Part shown: in pieces, positions 1 to 6,452 of the stretch | How positions within the stretch are numbered: position 1 is the stretch's first letter | Layout: every line of letters starts with the position of its first letter | Assembly: GCA_002780785.1 (NCBI GenBank) | Contig: PEUE01000059.1 | Location: 1 to 6,603, forward strand | Length of the DNA: 6,603 nucleotides | From: Candidatus Portnoybacteria bacterium CG02_land_8_20_14_3_00_45_8 | GTDB taxonomy: Bacteria; Patescibacteriota; Minisyncoccia; Portnoybacterales; GWB1-42-6 | Direction of reading: 5' to 3' | Translations under genes and position numbers: made by a program | Notes under the pieces: generated by a model | Seen by the model: only the letters and a program-made list of their open reading frames with translations | The model's database searches: none | What the model was told of the DNA's origin: nothing

Positions 1-1168
1 AATAAATTTTCATTATTTCGTCAAAACCCTTAATCGCCTCAATCTTCTCGGCCATTCCGGCTTTTATCTCTTCTTCGGTCTTGACCTTGCCCCTCTCTAT
101 GCGCCTGCCCAAAACTTTATCCGTTAAACCACCCGCCAGCGTACCAAGCGCCGCCCGGCCAAGCCGTATGCCAAAATAAGCGCCGACGCCGGCCGCGCCG
201 GTGGCGGCAACCGTCCCAAACGAAAAAGCTACACCGGTGGCCACACCGGCCGAAACCGCCCACCGCGCCGCCTTGGGCATCTGGCTGAATTTATACAGGC
301 AATCGTGATACCATTTTTTCTGGCCGGGCGGCAAATTTTCCTGCCTAACTTGATTTATTCTCTCCGCTTCTTTCAAAAAATATTCATTAAAAACTTCTGT
401 TTTGGCATATTCCTTCAACTTCTGTTCCCCTTCCGGATCATCAACCAATTCTGTCTCTTTCTTTTTAAATAATGAAGCGGCGTATTCCAGTAAAATCTTA
501 TCGTAGCCCCCATTAACTTGTTCAAAATTTTTCTGCGCGCTTTCAAGCTCTTCATCAGCGCGGTCTTTGGTTTCCTGTCTTTTTTCGGTTTGGAAAAAAT
601 ACTGGCGCCAGCCGCTTAATTTTCTCACATCCTTTTGCGCCCGCTCTTTAGCCAATAGCGCGGTCACATAATCCTGCCGCGCCTCCTTCAAAAAATCCTC
701 CGGCGTTTTTTCCGGTTTTTTCTCTGACGCTTCCGCCAACGGCTTTTCTCCTTTTTCTTCCACCCCCCAATGTTCCGGTCTATAAATTTCTTCTTCCTCG
801 TCTTGGCTATACGGCCGCTCGCCATAAGGATGCGCTTCTTTTTCTTTACCTTTCTCCTCGCCGCCTCTTATTTTTTCTCTTTCCTCTCTTAAGGCCAGCT
901 CTAATTCCTCGGGCGATGGCTCTTCTTTTTCTCCCGTAGTTTCTGTCTTCGCCGCGGCCGGCGCTGCCTCGGGCGACGTCTCTTTTTTATCACTTTCTAG
1001 ATCTCTCCATTTCAACGCCCCTGGTTTATCCGCGACTGCCTCGGATTTGGCCGGCGTCTCCCGGTCCGGTTCTTTGACATCCCCCTCTACTAATTCCTTT
1101 TTAAGCTCCGGCATCATCTTGGCTTTCAATGATTCGGCTAATTTTATTGGGTCTATTTTTTCCGCCAT
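1..1168 (-). CDS. Charged coiled-coil protein with Gly/Ala-rich membrane hairpin, 3' end cut by window
   Basis: I translated this frame by hand from ATG at 1168 to the window edge: 389 codons with no stop, so the C-terminus is missing. I do not recognise a family. The protein begins MAEKIDPIKLAESLKAKMMP. Residues about 25-155 are a low-complexity Glu/Lys/Pro/Ala linker with an acidic run near residue 125, and about 155-285 are charged and helical, likely coiled coil. After W286 and a basic patch comes a long hydrophobic Gly/Ala-rich segment (about 301-350, from AARWAVSAGVATG to ALGTLAGGL), best read as one or two membrane helices of glycine-zipper type. The chain then returns to charged helix (KVKTEEEIKAGM). 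There is no signal peptide, so the long N-terminal part is probably cytoplasmic. It lies 47 bases downstream of the DHH-domain gene on the same strand and is probably in its operon. No Shine-Dalgarno precedes the ATG. The frame stays open upstream, so an earlier non-ATG start cannot be excluded. That the frame is coding seems secure; its function is unknown. Confidence 0.82.
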   Translation of the reverse strand, partial: MAEKIDPIKLAESLKAKMMPELKKELVEGDVKEPDRETPAKSEAVADKPGALKWRDLESDKKETSPEAAPAAAKTETTGEKEEPSPEELELALREEREKIRGGEEKGKEKEAHPYGERPYSQDEEEEIYRPEHWGVEEKGEKPLAEASEKKPEKTPEDFLKEARQDYVTALLAKERAQKDVRKLSGWRQYFFQTEKRQETKDRADEELESAQKNFEQVNGGYDKILLEYAASLFKKKETELVDDPEGEQKLKEYAKTEVFNEYFLKEAERINQVRQENLPPGQKKWYHDCLYKFSQMPKAARWAVSAGVATGVAFSFGTVAATGAAGVGAYFGIRLGRAALGTLAGGLTDKVLGRRIERGKVKTEEEIKAGMAEKIEAIKGFDEIMKIY

Positions 1169-1214
1169 AAAAAGTGCAATTAAAATTATTGTCTGCTGCG
1201 TTAAAAATGCAATT
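1168..1214 (-). repeat. Short direct repeat in the intergenic gap
   Basis: On the minus strand, AATTGCATTTTTA (1202-1214) and AATTGCACTTTTTA (1168-1181) are nearly identical copies, 34 bases apart. They differ by one inserted C. The second copy runs into the ATG of the downstream gene. It may be a relic of a small tandem duplication or a weak regulatory site; nothing in the sequence decides between these. Confidence 0.4.
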
Positions 1215-1215
1215 T

Positions 1216-2922
1216 CTAACGGGGCTCAATTTTGGCAATTAAATATCCGACAATTTTTTCCGCCTGGTCATCTTCTTTTATTGCTTCTTTTAACGCCGCC
1301 GCCAAAAATACCTCGGTCTGAATCTTTAAAGTCGCTTCCTTTCTTTTTTGGTCATACCCTTCCCAGACAGCGTTTCTCTTTAATGTATTATAAAACTCTT
1401 TCCCGAACTTCTCAAGGATGGCCATTTTTTCTGGCTCCAATAGCTGTCTGGTCTCTATCTCTTTTTGCTCCTTCTCTACAAATTCCTTTAATTTTAAGGT
1501 TGGCTCAAATTTGCCGTCGGTCAACGAACTCAAAATATCCGTCAATTTAATTGTCAGCGGCCGACCATCGGTCCGCGGCTTAATCCACATATAGCCGCGT
1601 ACCGATTCGCCCTGACCGATTTCTTCTTTGTCCAATCGCTGGTTTGAAGTGATAAAAAAACTTTCGCTTTTGGGACTCCAAATTAGATAGGTCTGATAGC
1701 CAAAAGCCCGAACCGCGTCAAAGCCGGCTCCAACTTTTTTTTCAATATCCACTACAATTTTGCCAAATCTCTCGGAAGGAACAATTAGACCACCTTTTTG
1801 TATTTTTTGCATCTTGCCAACCGATATGTTGATTATTTTTTCCTGACGCTTACTGGCTTCTTCCAAGCCAAACTTTTTTAATTTTTCTTCAGATAATACC
1901 TCGCCCGGTTTTACGCCCGCTTGAAAAAGCTCAATAATTTTAGAAAAATCCATATAACGATGAAGCCCGTAAATCGTCCGCCAAGAATTTTTAAAAGATT
2001 TCTCGTCGCTAAAATATGTTTTATTGTCTACTTTGGTAATAAAATCCACCAAATTATCCAAATATTTTTTGTCTTCCAGCAAACCCATTGATTTGAGAAG
2101 CTTGTAGGTGAATTGGATAGCCGAGCTGTCTTTGCCCGATTCGTCGGTATGGTGGTCTATGAAAACTTTCTTGCCGCTGTCTGATAAAACTACGCCGTGC
2201 ACCTTGCCAACATCAAAATAAATTCTATCTTCGGCGCGATCCCCGTGCTCAATATATTTTAAATCGCTAATATCAAAACCGGCTAGTCGCATCAGAGACA
2301 AACAACCCTGGCCGTCAAGGTCGGTTTCATTAGCCAGAGTTATATTCCCCTCTTTGTCTCGACCGACTAATCCGTGCACCGCGAATTCTTTCCAGAGCTC
2401 TCTGGTCTTTTGTTTGAATTTTTCATCTCCTTCTTGCTCGGTTTCAGCCCAAAGTTCTTCGTAATTATTGATTTTCTCCAAGGTAATTTGAGCCCCGAGA
2501 CGAGATACTTCAATTTCTTCCGACTTTAGTTTTCTTTCTTCTCTTTCTTTTTTAACCGGCATTCTTTCTTTGTTTCCGCTTTTCCTCTCCGCTATTTCCA
2601 TTGAACCCCAAATTTCGTTTTTTTTCTCCTGCACCCACCGCGAATAATCTTCCAGTTCCTTCAATAACGTTTCGGTCCTTTCTCCTTGATTATAGCGGTC
2701 ATAAAGTTCGCTGCCGCTATTGATAACTTCGGACAGCTTTTTTTCTTGCTCCGGCGAGATAAGCTTATTCTTCAAAGCCATCTCCGTTTTCGCTTCCAGC
2801 TTCCAGCCGTTAATTTCGGCTATTTGTTCAATTAAGTTTTTTAATTTTGATTCCAGCGAAACCATCTCCTCCGGCGACAAACCGCCTTTTGCCTCACTGG
2901 TAATATATTTAGCGTGACCCAT
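1216..2922 (-). CDS. DHH-type phosphoesterase domain protein with coiled-coil N-terminal arm
   Basis: This 568-residue protein has a charged, probably coiled-coil arm (about 1-180), a DHH-like domain (about 185-465) and a charged helical tail (about 470-568). The DHH motifs are in order: D201-L-D203-G (ANETDLDGQG), D237 in YFDVG, D256-H257-H258 in VFIDHHTD, and D299 in TKVDN. In RecJ, nanoRNase/NrnA and GdpP-type enzymes these residues hold two Mn ions that cleave phosphodiesters. All are kept here, so activity on a nucleic acid or (cyclic) nucleotide is plausible, but the substrate cannot be inferred. The second half (about 375-470, ending RPLTIKLTDILSSLTDG) sits where DHHA1 usually lies but lacks a GGGH motif. 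No signal peptide or membrane helix is seen, so it is likely cytoplasmic. The start at 2922 is the first ATG of the frame, with no Shine-Dalgarno; M20 (ATG at 2865) is an alternative if transcription starts very close. The gene is noticeably AT-richer than the glycosyltransferase gene beside it. The coding call is firm; the DHH assignment is by motif recognition only. Confidence 0.85.
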   Translation of the reverse strand: MGHAKYITSEAKGGLSPEEMVSLESKLKNLIEQIAEINGWKLEAKTEMALKNKLISPEQEKKLSEVINSGSELYDRYNQGERTETLLKELEDYSRWVQEKKNEIWGSMEIAERKSGNKERMPVKKEREERKLKSEEIEVSRLGAQITLEKINNYEELWAETEQEGDEKFKQKTRELWKEFAVHGLVGRDKEGNITLANETDLDGQGCLSLMRLAGFDISDLKYIEHGDRAEDRIYFDVGKVHGVVLSDSGKKVFIDHHTDESGKDSSAIQFTYKLLKSMGLLEDKKYLDNLVDFITKVDNKTYFSDEKSFKNSWRTIYGLHRYMDFSKIIELFQAGVKPGEVLSEEKLKKFGLEEASKRQEKIINISVGKMQKIQKGGLIVPSERFGKIVVDIEKKVGAGFDAVRAFGYQTYLIWSPKSESFFITSNQRLDKEEIGQGESVRGYMWIKPRTDGRPLTIKLTDILSSLTDGKFEPTLKLKEFVEKEQKEIETRQLLEPEKMAILEKFGKEFYNTLKRNAVWEGYDQKRKEATLKIQTEVFLAAALKEAIKEDDQAEKIVGYLIAKIEPR

Positions 2923-2935
2923 ATTCTTACAATTT

Positions 2936-2964
2936 ATTATATATCAAGATTTGCCTGACTACAA
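2936..2964 (-). promoter_or_regulatory. Candidate promoter for the DHH-domain gene
   Basis: Read on the minus strand, a perfect TATAAT (2941 down to 2936) has TTGTAG (2964-2959) 17 bases upstream, a partial match to TTGACA. Transcription would start near 2929, giving a leader of only about 7 bases before the ATG at 2922. That fits a leaderless or near-leaderless message and the absence of a Shine-Dalgarno sequence. Confidence 0.45.
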
Positions 2965-2993
2965 TAAAATTCGAGAGAATATTGATTATTCAC

Positions 2994-2999
2994 ATTATA
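2994..2999 (-). promoter_or_regulatory. Alternative -10 box for the DHH-domain gene
   Basis: A second perfect TATAAT lies on the minus strand here, directly preceded by TG. It has no convincing -35 at 16-18 bases. It would give a leader of about 65 bases. In an AT-rich spacer such a match can arise by chance, so it is listed only as an alternative. Confidence 0.25.
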
Positions 3000-3003
3000 C
3001 ATC

Positions 3004-3025
3004 TAAGTATATTCTTAAGTATACT
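3004..3025. repeat. Direct repeat TAAGTATA with overlapping palindrome, possible operator
   Basis: TAAGTATA occurs at 3004-3011 and again at 3016-3023, a spacing of 12 bases. The second copy overlaps two perfect palindromes, CTTAAG (3014-3019) and AGTATACT (3018-3025). The element lies between the left- and right-facing promoters, where a regulator of both genes could bind. The region is very AT-rich, so chance remains possible and no regulator is identifiable. Confidence 0.35.
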
Positions 3026-3050
3026 CTAAATCCCCGAATAACAACAGAGG

Positions 3051-3098
3051 TTATCTATAAAAGCGCTGCTCCGCTATCCACAAACGCTTTATCCGACA
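3051..3098 (+). promoter_or_regulatory. Cluster of three TTATC motifs resembling DnaA boxes
   Basis: Three same-strand motifs lie within 48 bases. CTATCCACA (3074-3082) matches the DnaA consensus TTATCCACA at 8 of 9 positions, TTATCTATA (3051-3059) matches at 7 of 9, and TTATCCGACA (3089-3098) matches with one inserted G. They sit just upstream of the extended -10 at 3102. There is no dnaA or dnaN gene here, so an origin is not claimed. DnaA-type regulation of the glycosyltransferase promoter, or chance, would both explain them. Confidence 0.25.
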
Positions 3099-3101
3099 AT
3101 C

Positions 3102-3110
3102 TGTTATAAT
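3102..3110 (+). promoter_or_regulatory. Extended -10 promoter for the glycosyltransferase gene
   Basis: The sequence TGTTATAAT is a perfect extended -10 (TGnTATAAT). No good -35 hexamer is visible 16-18 bases upstream, as expected when an extended -10 compensates. Transcription would start near 3117, giving a leader of about 30 bases to the ATG at 3147. No Shine-Dalgarno is seen in that leader. Confidence 0.6.
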
Positions 3111-3146
3111 AAAAGCGCGCCTATTAAAAAAGTAATTCTAAATCTT

Positions 3147-5030
3147 ATGTCTAAAACCTTAACAAATTACTTGGCCGCCGGTCTGTTAATTTTTATGCTC
3201 GCTCTGGCTTTTGGCAGCATGCGCGGCGATTCGGCCATTATGGACGAAGTGGCCCACCTGCCGGCCGGCTACTCTTATATTTCGCAGGGCGATATGCGCA
3301 TCAACCCCGAGCATCCGCCGCTGATTAAGGACTTGGCGGGCGGCGCGGTCTGGCTTTATTCAAAAATCACGGGCCAGCCGATTAATTTTCCTTCACAAAT
3401 TGCCGCCTGGCAAAGTGATGTCAACGGCCAATGGGATTTTGGTTTTGACTTTATGTATAAAGAAGGCAACAACGCGGACTTGATGCTACTTCTTGGCCGC
3501 TTACCAATGCTTTTAATTTTACTGCTACTGGGTTTTTATGTTTTCAAATGGACCAGTGAGCTAGCCGGTTCAGGCGCGGCTTTATTGGCTCTATTTCTTT
3601 TTTGCTTTTCCCCCACTTTTATCGCCCACGGCCGGTTTGTCACTACCGACGTGGCCGCCGCCGCCGCTATTTTTATTGCCAGCTATTATTTTATCCGCTA
3701 CCTTAAACATCCTAACTGGAAAAATCTGATAGTGGCTGGCTTGGTTTTTGGCGTGGCGCAACTGGCTAAATTTTCCGCGTTTTTGCTGGTGCCGCTATTT
3801 GGCGTGGTAGCGCTGGTTTGGCTGGTCTTAAAAATTCTGGAAGAGACAGACCGAGGACAAAAAACAAGCACGGCTAGCTGGCCGCTCACCTGGCGTTATC
3901 TTGGCGGCACAATCCTGCTCATGGCCATTGGTTGCGTTTTTGTCATTTGGCCGGTTTACGGCTGCCACGTTATCAACTATCCCGTCGCCCGTCAGCAAAG
4001 CGACACCCAATATATTTTAAGCACCTTTGGTATGCGTCCGCTGGCCAATTTCATTTATTGGCTGGCCGGCATTCCTTTTTTGCGGGCGCTGGCGCAATAC
4101 GGCCTGGGACTGACTATGGTGGTTCAACGCGCGGCCGGCGGCAACACCATCTATTACATGGACCAGGTCTATAACTTGGGCTTTAAATCATACTTCCCGT
4201 TCGTCTATCTGGTCAAGGAAACCTTAACGCTGCATATTCTAACTCTCACCGCCATATTCTTAGCGCTAACGGCTTTTTTCAAAAAACATTTTTACCGCTT
4301 CAAAAATTTCCGCCGGTTGCTGGAAGAAAACATTGCCCAGGTCTTAATGCTCTGTTTCATCGCGCTTTACTGGTATATGAGCTTGCGCTCGCCGCTCAAC
4401 ATCGGCGTGCGCCACATTCTGCCGACCTTTGCTTTTATTTTTGTGATGGTCGCCAGCCAAGTGGCCCGCTGGCAAAAACGGCTGGCCGTGGAATATCTAG
4501 TGCTCAAAAGAGAACGCCTCTTTCCGGGCATACGAGCGGCCCTGATCGCCAGCTTTTCAATTGTTGCCCTATTGCTGGCCTGGCAAGCTGTTAGCGTAAT
4601 TTCGGTCTACCCGTCTTTTCTGGCCTACTTTAACGAACTGGCCGGCGGACCGGCCAATGGCTATAAATACGTGACCGACTCTAATCTTGACTGGGGACAA
4701 GATATGAAACGGCTGGCCGACTGGGTTGAAAAAAATAACATTGATAAAATCTACGTTGATTTCTTTGGCGGCTCTATGCCGAGCTACTACTTAGGCGATA
4801 AATACCTGCCATGGTGGGGTCAGCGCTCGCCGCAAGACCTAAGCGCCACTGGCGGCTATTTAGCTGTCTCGGCCACTTTTTTACAAGGCGGTCGGGGACA
4901 AGCCATTAAGGGCTTTAACGAAACGACCGGCTACTATCGGTGGCTAGACGCCTTTGAGCCGGTCGCCGTTATTGGCCACTCAATTTTCGTCTACTACCTC
5001 CCGCCCGGGGCTTCTAGCTTGACCCAGTAA
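3147..5030 (+). CDS. Family-39-type (PMT-like) membrane glycosyltransferase, GT-C fold
   Basis: This 627-residue polytopic protein belongs to the bacterial PMT-like/GT39 group, which transfers a sugar from a polyprenyl-phosphate carrier to an acceptor on the outer face of the membrane. The first helix (about 7-24) is followed by an outward loop with MDEVAHLPAGYSY (D33-E34, the usual acidic catalytic site of GT-C enzymes) and NPEHPPL (53-59). Further helices follow at about 117-133, 142-160, 166-184, 193-228, 252-270, 297-325, 348-376, 397-411, 422-441 and 463-487. HGRFVTTD (161-168), GNTIYYMDQVYN (332-343) and YFPFVYLVKETL (349-360) fit the family. The soluble C-terminal part carries SNLDWGQDMKRL (512-523), also typical. 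The first ATG is chosen because later ones would remove the helix before D33. The gene has its own promoter and terminator. Its GC-rich codon use differs from the AT-rich gene to its left. The sugar and the acceptor (protein, surface polymer or lipid) are unknown. Confidence 0.9.
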   Translation: MSKTLTNYLAAGLLIFMLALAFGSMRGDSAIMDEVAHLPAGYSYISQGDMRINPEHPPLIKDLAGGAVWLYSKITGQPINFPSQIAAWQSDVNGQWDFGFDFMYKEGNNADLMLLLGRLPMLLILLLLGFYVFKWTSELAGSGAALLALFLFCFSPTFIAHGRFVTTDVAAAAAIFIASYYFIRYLKHPNWKNLIVAGLVFGVAQLAKFSAFLLVPLFGVVALVWLVLKILEETDRGQKTSTASWPLTWRYLGGTILLMAIGCVFVIWPVYGCHVINYPVARQQSDTQYILSTFGMRPLANFIYWLAGIPFLRALAQYGLGLTMVVQRAAGGNTIYYMDQVYNLGFKSYFPFVYLVKETLTLHILTLTAIFLALTAFFKKHFYRFKNFRRLLEENIAQVLMLCFIALYWYMSLRSPLNIGVRHILPTFAFIFVMVASQVARWQKRLAVEYLVLKRERLFPGIRAALIASFSIVALLLAWQAVSVISVYPSFLAYFNELAGGPANGYKYVTDSNLDWGQDMKRLADWVEKNNIDKIYVDFFGGSMPSYYLGDKYLPWWGQRSPQDLSATGGYLAVSATFLQGGRGQAIKGFNETTGYYRWLDAFEPVAVIGHSIFVYYLPPGASSLTQ

Positions 5031-5050
5031 ACCCCTGGCGCTAAAACACA

Positions 5051-5084
5051 AATCTAAAAAGCCCCGTCCGGGGCTTTTTAGATT
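5051..5084. terminator. Bidirectional rho-independent terminator between converging genes
   Basis: A perfect 15-bp stem (AATCTAAAAAGCCCC paired with GGGGCTTTTTAGATT) closes a 4-base loop, GTCC. The GC-rich core is flanked by A5 on one side and T5 on the other, so each strand reads as a hairpin core followed by a U-tract. It lies 20 bases after the glycosyltransferase stop and 21 bases after the ftsQ stop, and can serve both. Confidence 0.93.
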
Positions 5085-5105
5085 AAAAATTAACCAAACC
5101 AATCA

Positions 5106-6053
5106 TTATCTGTAATAAACCCGGTTAATCGTCCGTAAGTCAACATAATTTAAGGTGCTGCGCTTACCCTTTATCTCGCTGTCCAATAAGGCCTGCAAGA
5201 CCTTAAGCTGTACCGCGGGCGAACGCTCCTCGCTTAAATAAATTGCCCAACCCTCTTGAGTTGCAACTATCAAATCAGTGCTTCCCTGTTTGCCCAATAA
5301 AAAGCCGAGAATATCAATATTCATTTCTCTGGCTTGTTTTTTTACCTGGTCGGCAAATTGAATAGTTGAAGAGCTGACTGCTTGACTAGCCAAAACAACG
5401 TTTTGTCCGGGCCGACTATAAAAAGTTACCAGCAGAGTGCCGGAAATTTCCGGCGCCTCTCGAAAAATTAGGCCGTCTCTATCAGCAAAAAAACATTGCT
5501 CGCTCTGAGGAAGACCAACTCGTCCGTTCATTGCCGGAGAACTGGTGGCTGTCGGCTGTTCTTCAGCTAAAACCGCTTTACTCTGACACCAAACAGCGGC
5601 CATAGCGCGTTCCACCAAAGAAATCTCCAGCTTCCTTGGCGGAAAGATTTTTATCTTAACTGACTCAATGGCTGGCCAATCCGTCAGCAAACTTTTTTTA
5701 AATTTCTCTATCGGAAAAACAAAAACGCTATCCTGCGGAATAAGTTTCCAAGCCCTCTTTTGCAAAAAATCCTGGGTTTTTTGACGCACTTGCTCCTCCG
5801 GCACAAAATTGACACCGCTAATCTTTATCTCTCTAACCTTGAAAACCGGCGACCAAACAAAAAAATAAACCAGCCCGCCCAGCAATAAAATAATCCCCGC
5901 CGTCCACAACAAAACCCGCCGATTTGTCTTAAGCTCTGGCAGTTTGAATTTTAACTTTATCTTCCGCCTGGTTTTCCGGCGCGACTCGGGAAAATCAAGC
6001 ACGGCAAAACCGGGCGGTGTTGGCTTTTTTCTTTTCCGACGGCTAAAAAACAT
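5106..6053 (-). CDS. ftsQ: FtsQ/DivIB-type cell-division protein with POTRA domain
   Basis: This 315-residue single-pass membrane protein has the FtsQ layout. A very basic cytoplasmic tail (about 1-46) is followed by one helix (about 47-66), a POTRA domain (about 71-148, from FKVREIKISGVNFVPEEQV to FPPRKLEISLVER) and a beta domain ending in LNYVDLRTINRVYYR, a characteristic FtsQ C-terminus. In other bacteria FtsQ links FtsB/FtsL and the septal peptidoglycan machinery at the division site. A Ser/Thr/Pro-rich insert (about 163-183) lies between C156 and C187, just before the DRDGLIF turn; the two cysteines could form an extracellular disulfide. The gene starts 15 bases after the DUF4258-like gene, so the two are probably co-transcribed. 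It ends at the shared terminator, so ftsA and ftsZ do not follow. No Shine-Dalgarno precedes the ATG, but it is the natural start because it precedes the basic tail. Assignment to the FtsQ family is strong; exact orthology is slightly less sure. Confidence 0.88.
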   Translation of the reverse strand: MFFSRRKRKKPTPPGFAVLDFPESRRKTRRKIKLKFKLPELKTNRRVLLWTAGIILLLGGLVYFFVWSPVFKVREIKISGVNFVPEEQVRQKTQDFLQKRAWKLIPQDSVFVFPIEKFKKSLLTDWPAIESVKIKIFPPRKLEISLVERAMAAVWCQSKAVLAEEQPTATSSPAMNGRVGLPQSEQCFFADRDGLIFREAPEISGTLLVTFYSRPGQNVVLASQAVSSSTIQFADQVKKQAREMNIDILGFLLGKQGSTDLIVATQEGWAIYLSEERSPAVQLKVLQALLDSEIKGKRSTLNYVDLRTINRVYYR

Positions 6054-6068
6054 TTAATTAGCTTGGTC

Positions 6069-6446
6069 TTATGTTCTAATTTTGTTTTTCCGAATAAGCT
6101 CCCAAACTTCTTCGGGAATCGGCGGGGGTTCGTGCACCGGACTTATCCCGGGATAGCGCCAAGCGCTGATAATGGTGATTCTCTGTCCACCCGCACTGAA
6201 TTGAGTTTTGAGCTTTGACTTTTGAATTTTGAGCTTTTGCTGCCACATCACCCAAATCTCGTAGGGGTGCTTAGGCGACCCAGCCGGCTGCATGCCTGCC
6301 GTCGTATCGGGCGCGACACCAACTTCGCGACGCTTAGGATGGCGCAACACGCGCTTAACGCGACTCTCCGACAACCGATACTGCCGCATTTTTGTTTTAA
6401 CATGGTCGGTCCAGTAAAGATTTTCTTGTCTAGACAATACCTGCAT
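6069..6446 (-). CDS. DUF4258-like small protein with inserted 7-residue repeat
   Basis: This 125-residue protein resembles the DUF4258 group: a helical part TDHVKTKMRQYRLSESRVKRVLRHP (13-37) recalls the family's H..xRMxxRxIsxxxVxxxL pattern, followed by strands YEIWVMW (62-68) and RITIISAWRYPG (89-100). DUF4258 proteins are small alpha/beta domains related in fold to RelE/BrnT-type toxins, but no toxin activity is shown here and no antitoxin gene lies beside it. Between the two strands, KLKIQKS (71-77) and KLKTQFS (78-84) form a tandem repeat that looks inserted into the hairpin. The tail is proline-rich (PVHEPPPIPEEV). It precedes ftsQ by 15 bases. The start at 6446 gives a protein beginning MQVLSRQENLYW. 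A GGAA lies only 3 bases upstream, too close for a normal Shine-Dalgarno, and the -10 box suggests a leaderless message. The coding call is good; the family call is moderate. Confidence 0.75.
   Translation of the reverse strand: MQVLSRQENLYWTDHVKTKMRQYRLSESRVKRVLRHPKRREVGVAPDTTAGMQPAGSPKHPYEIWVMWQQKLKIQKSKLKTQFSAGGQRITIISAWRYPGISPVHEPPPIPEEVWELIRKNKIRT
6195..6236 (-). repeat. Two tandem 21-bp units inside the DUF4258-like gene
   Basis: On the minus strand, 6236-6216 and 6215-6195 are imperfect copies. The first 15 bases of each (AAGCTCAAAATTCAA and AAGCTCAAAACTCAA) differ at one position, and the last six diverge. The unit length of 21 keeps frame and encodes KLKIQKS then KLKTQFS. The sequence is low-complexity CAAAA-type repeat, unlike the flanking coding sequence. 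Confidence 0.8.
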
Positions 6447-6452
6447 ATTTCC

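Noticed and set aside
1047..1550. Plus-strand frame of 167 codons across the ends of the two left-hand genes
   Set aside because: It runs antisense to two well-supported minus-strand genes and its translation is a Phe/Ser/Leu-rich mirror of their Lys/Glu-rich codons, with no recognisable motif.
2720..2917. Plus-strand frame of 65 codons inside the DHH-domain gene
   Set aside because: Antisense to the N-terminal coiled-coil arm. Its composition is explained by the opposite strand.
3057..3092. Possible stem ATAAAAGCG / CGCTTTAT in the divergent spacer
   Set aside because: The arms pair only with a bulge and enclose a 19-base loop, so a stable RNA or cruciform structure is unlikely.
2923..3146. 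Chromosomal replication origin suggested by the AT-rich spacer and DnaA-like motifs
   Set aside because: There is no exact DnaA box, no dnaA, dnaN or other origin-linked gene nearby, and the motif count is too small to claim an origin.
3698..4174. Three short frames (minus 3698-3889, minus 3828-4010, plus 3932-4174) within the glycosyltransferase gene
   Set aside because: All lie inside a gene with clear family motifs throughout. No ribosome site or meaningful protein pattern supports them.
6069..6446. Toxin-antitoxin pair based on the DUF4258-like protein
   Set aside because: No small antitoxin gene overlaps or adjoins it; the neighbour downstream is ftsQ. The domain resemblance alone does not show toxin activity.
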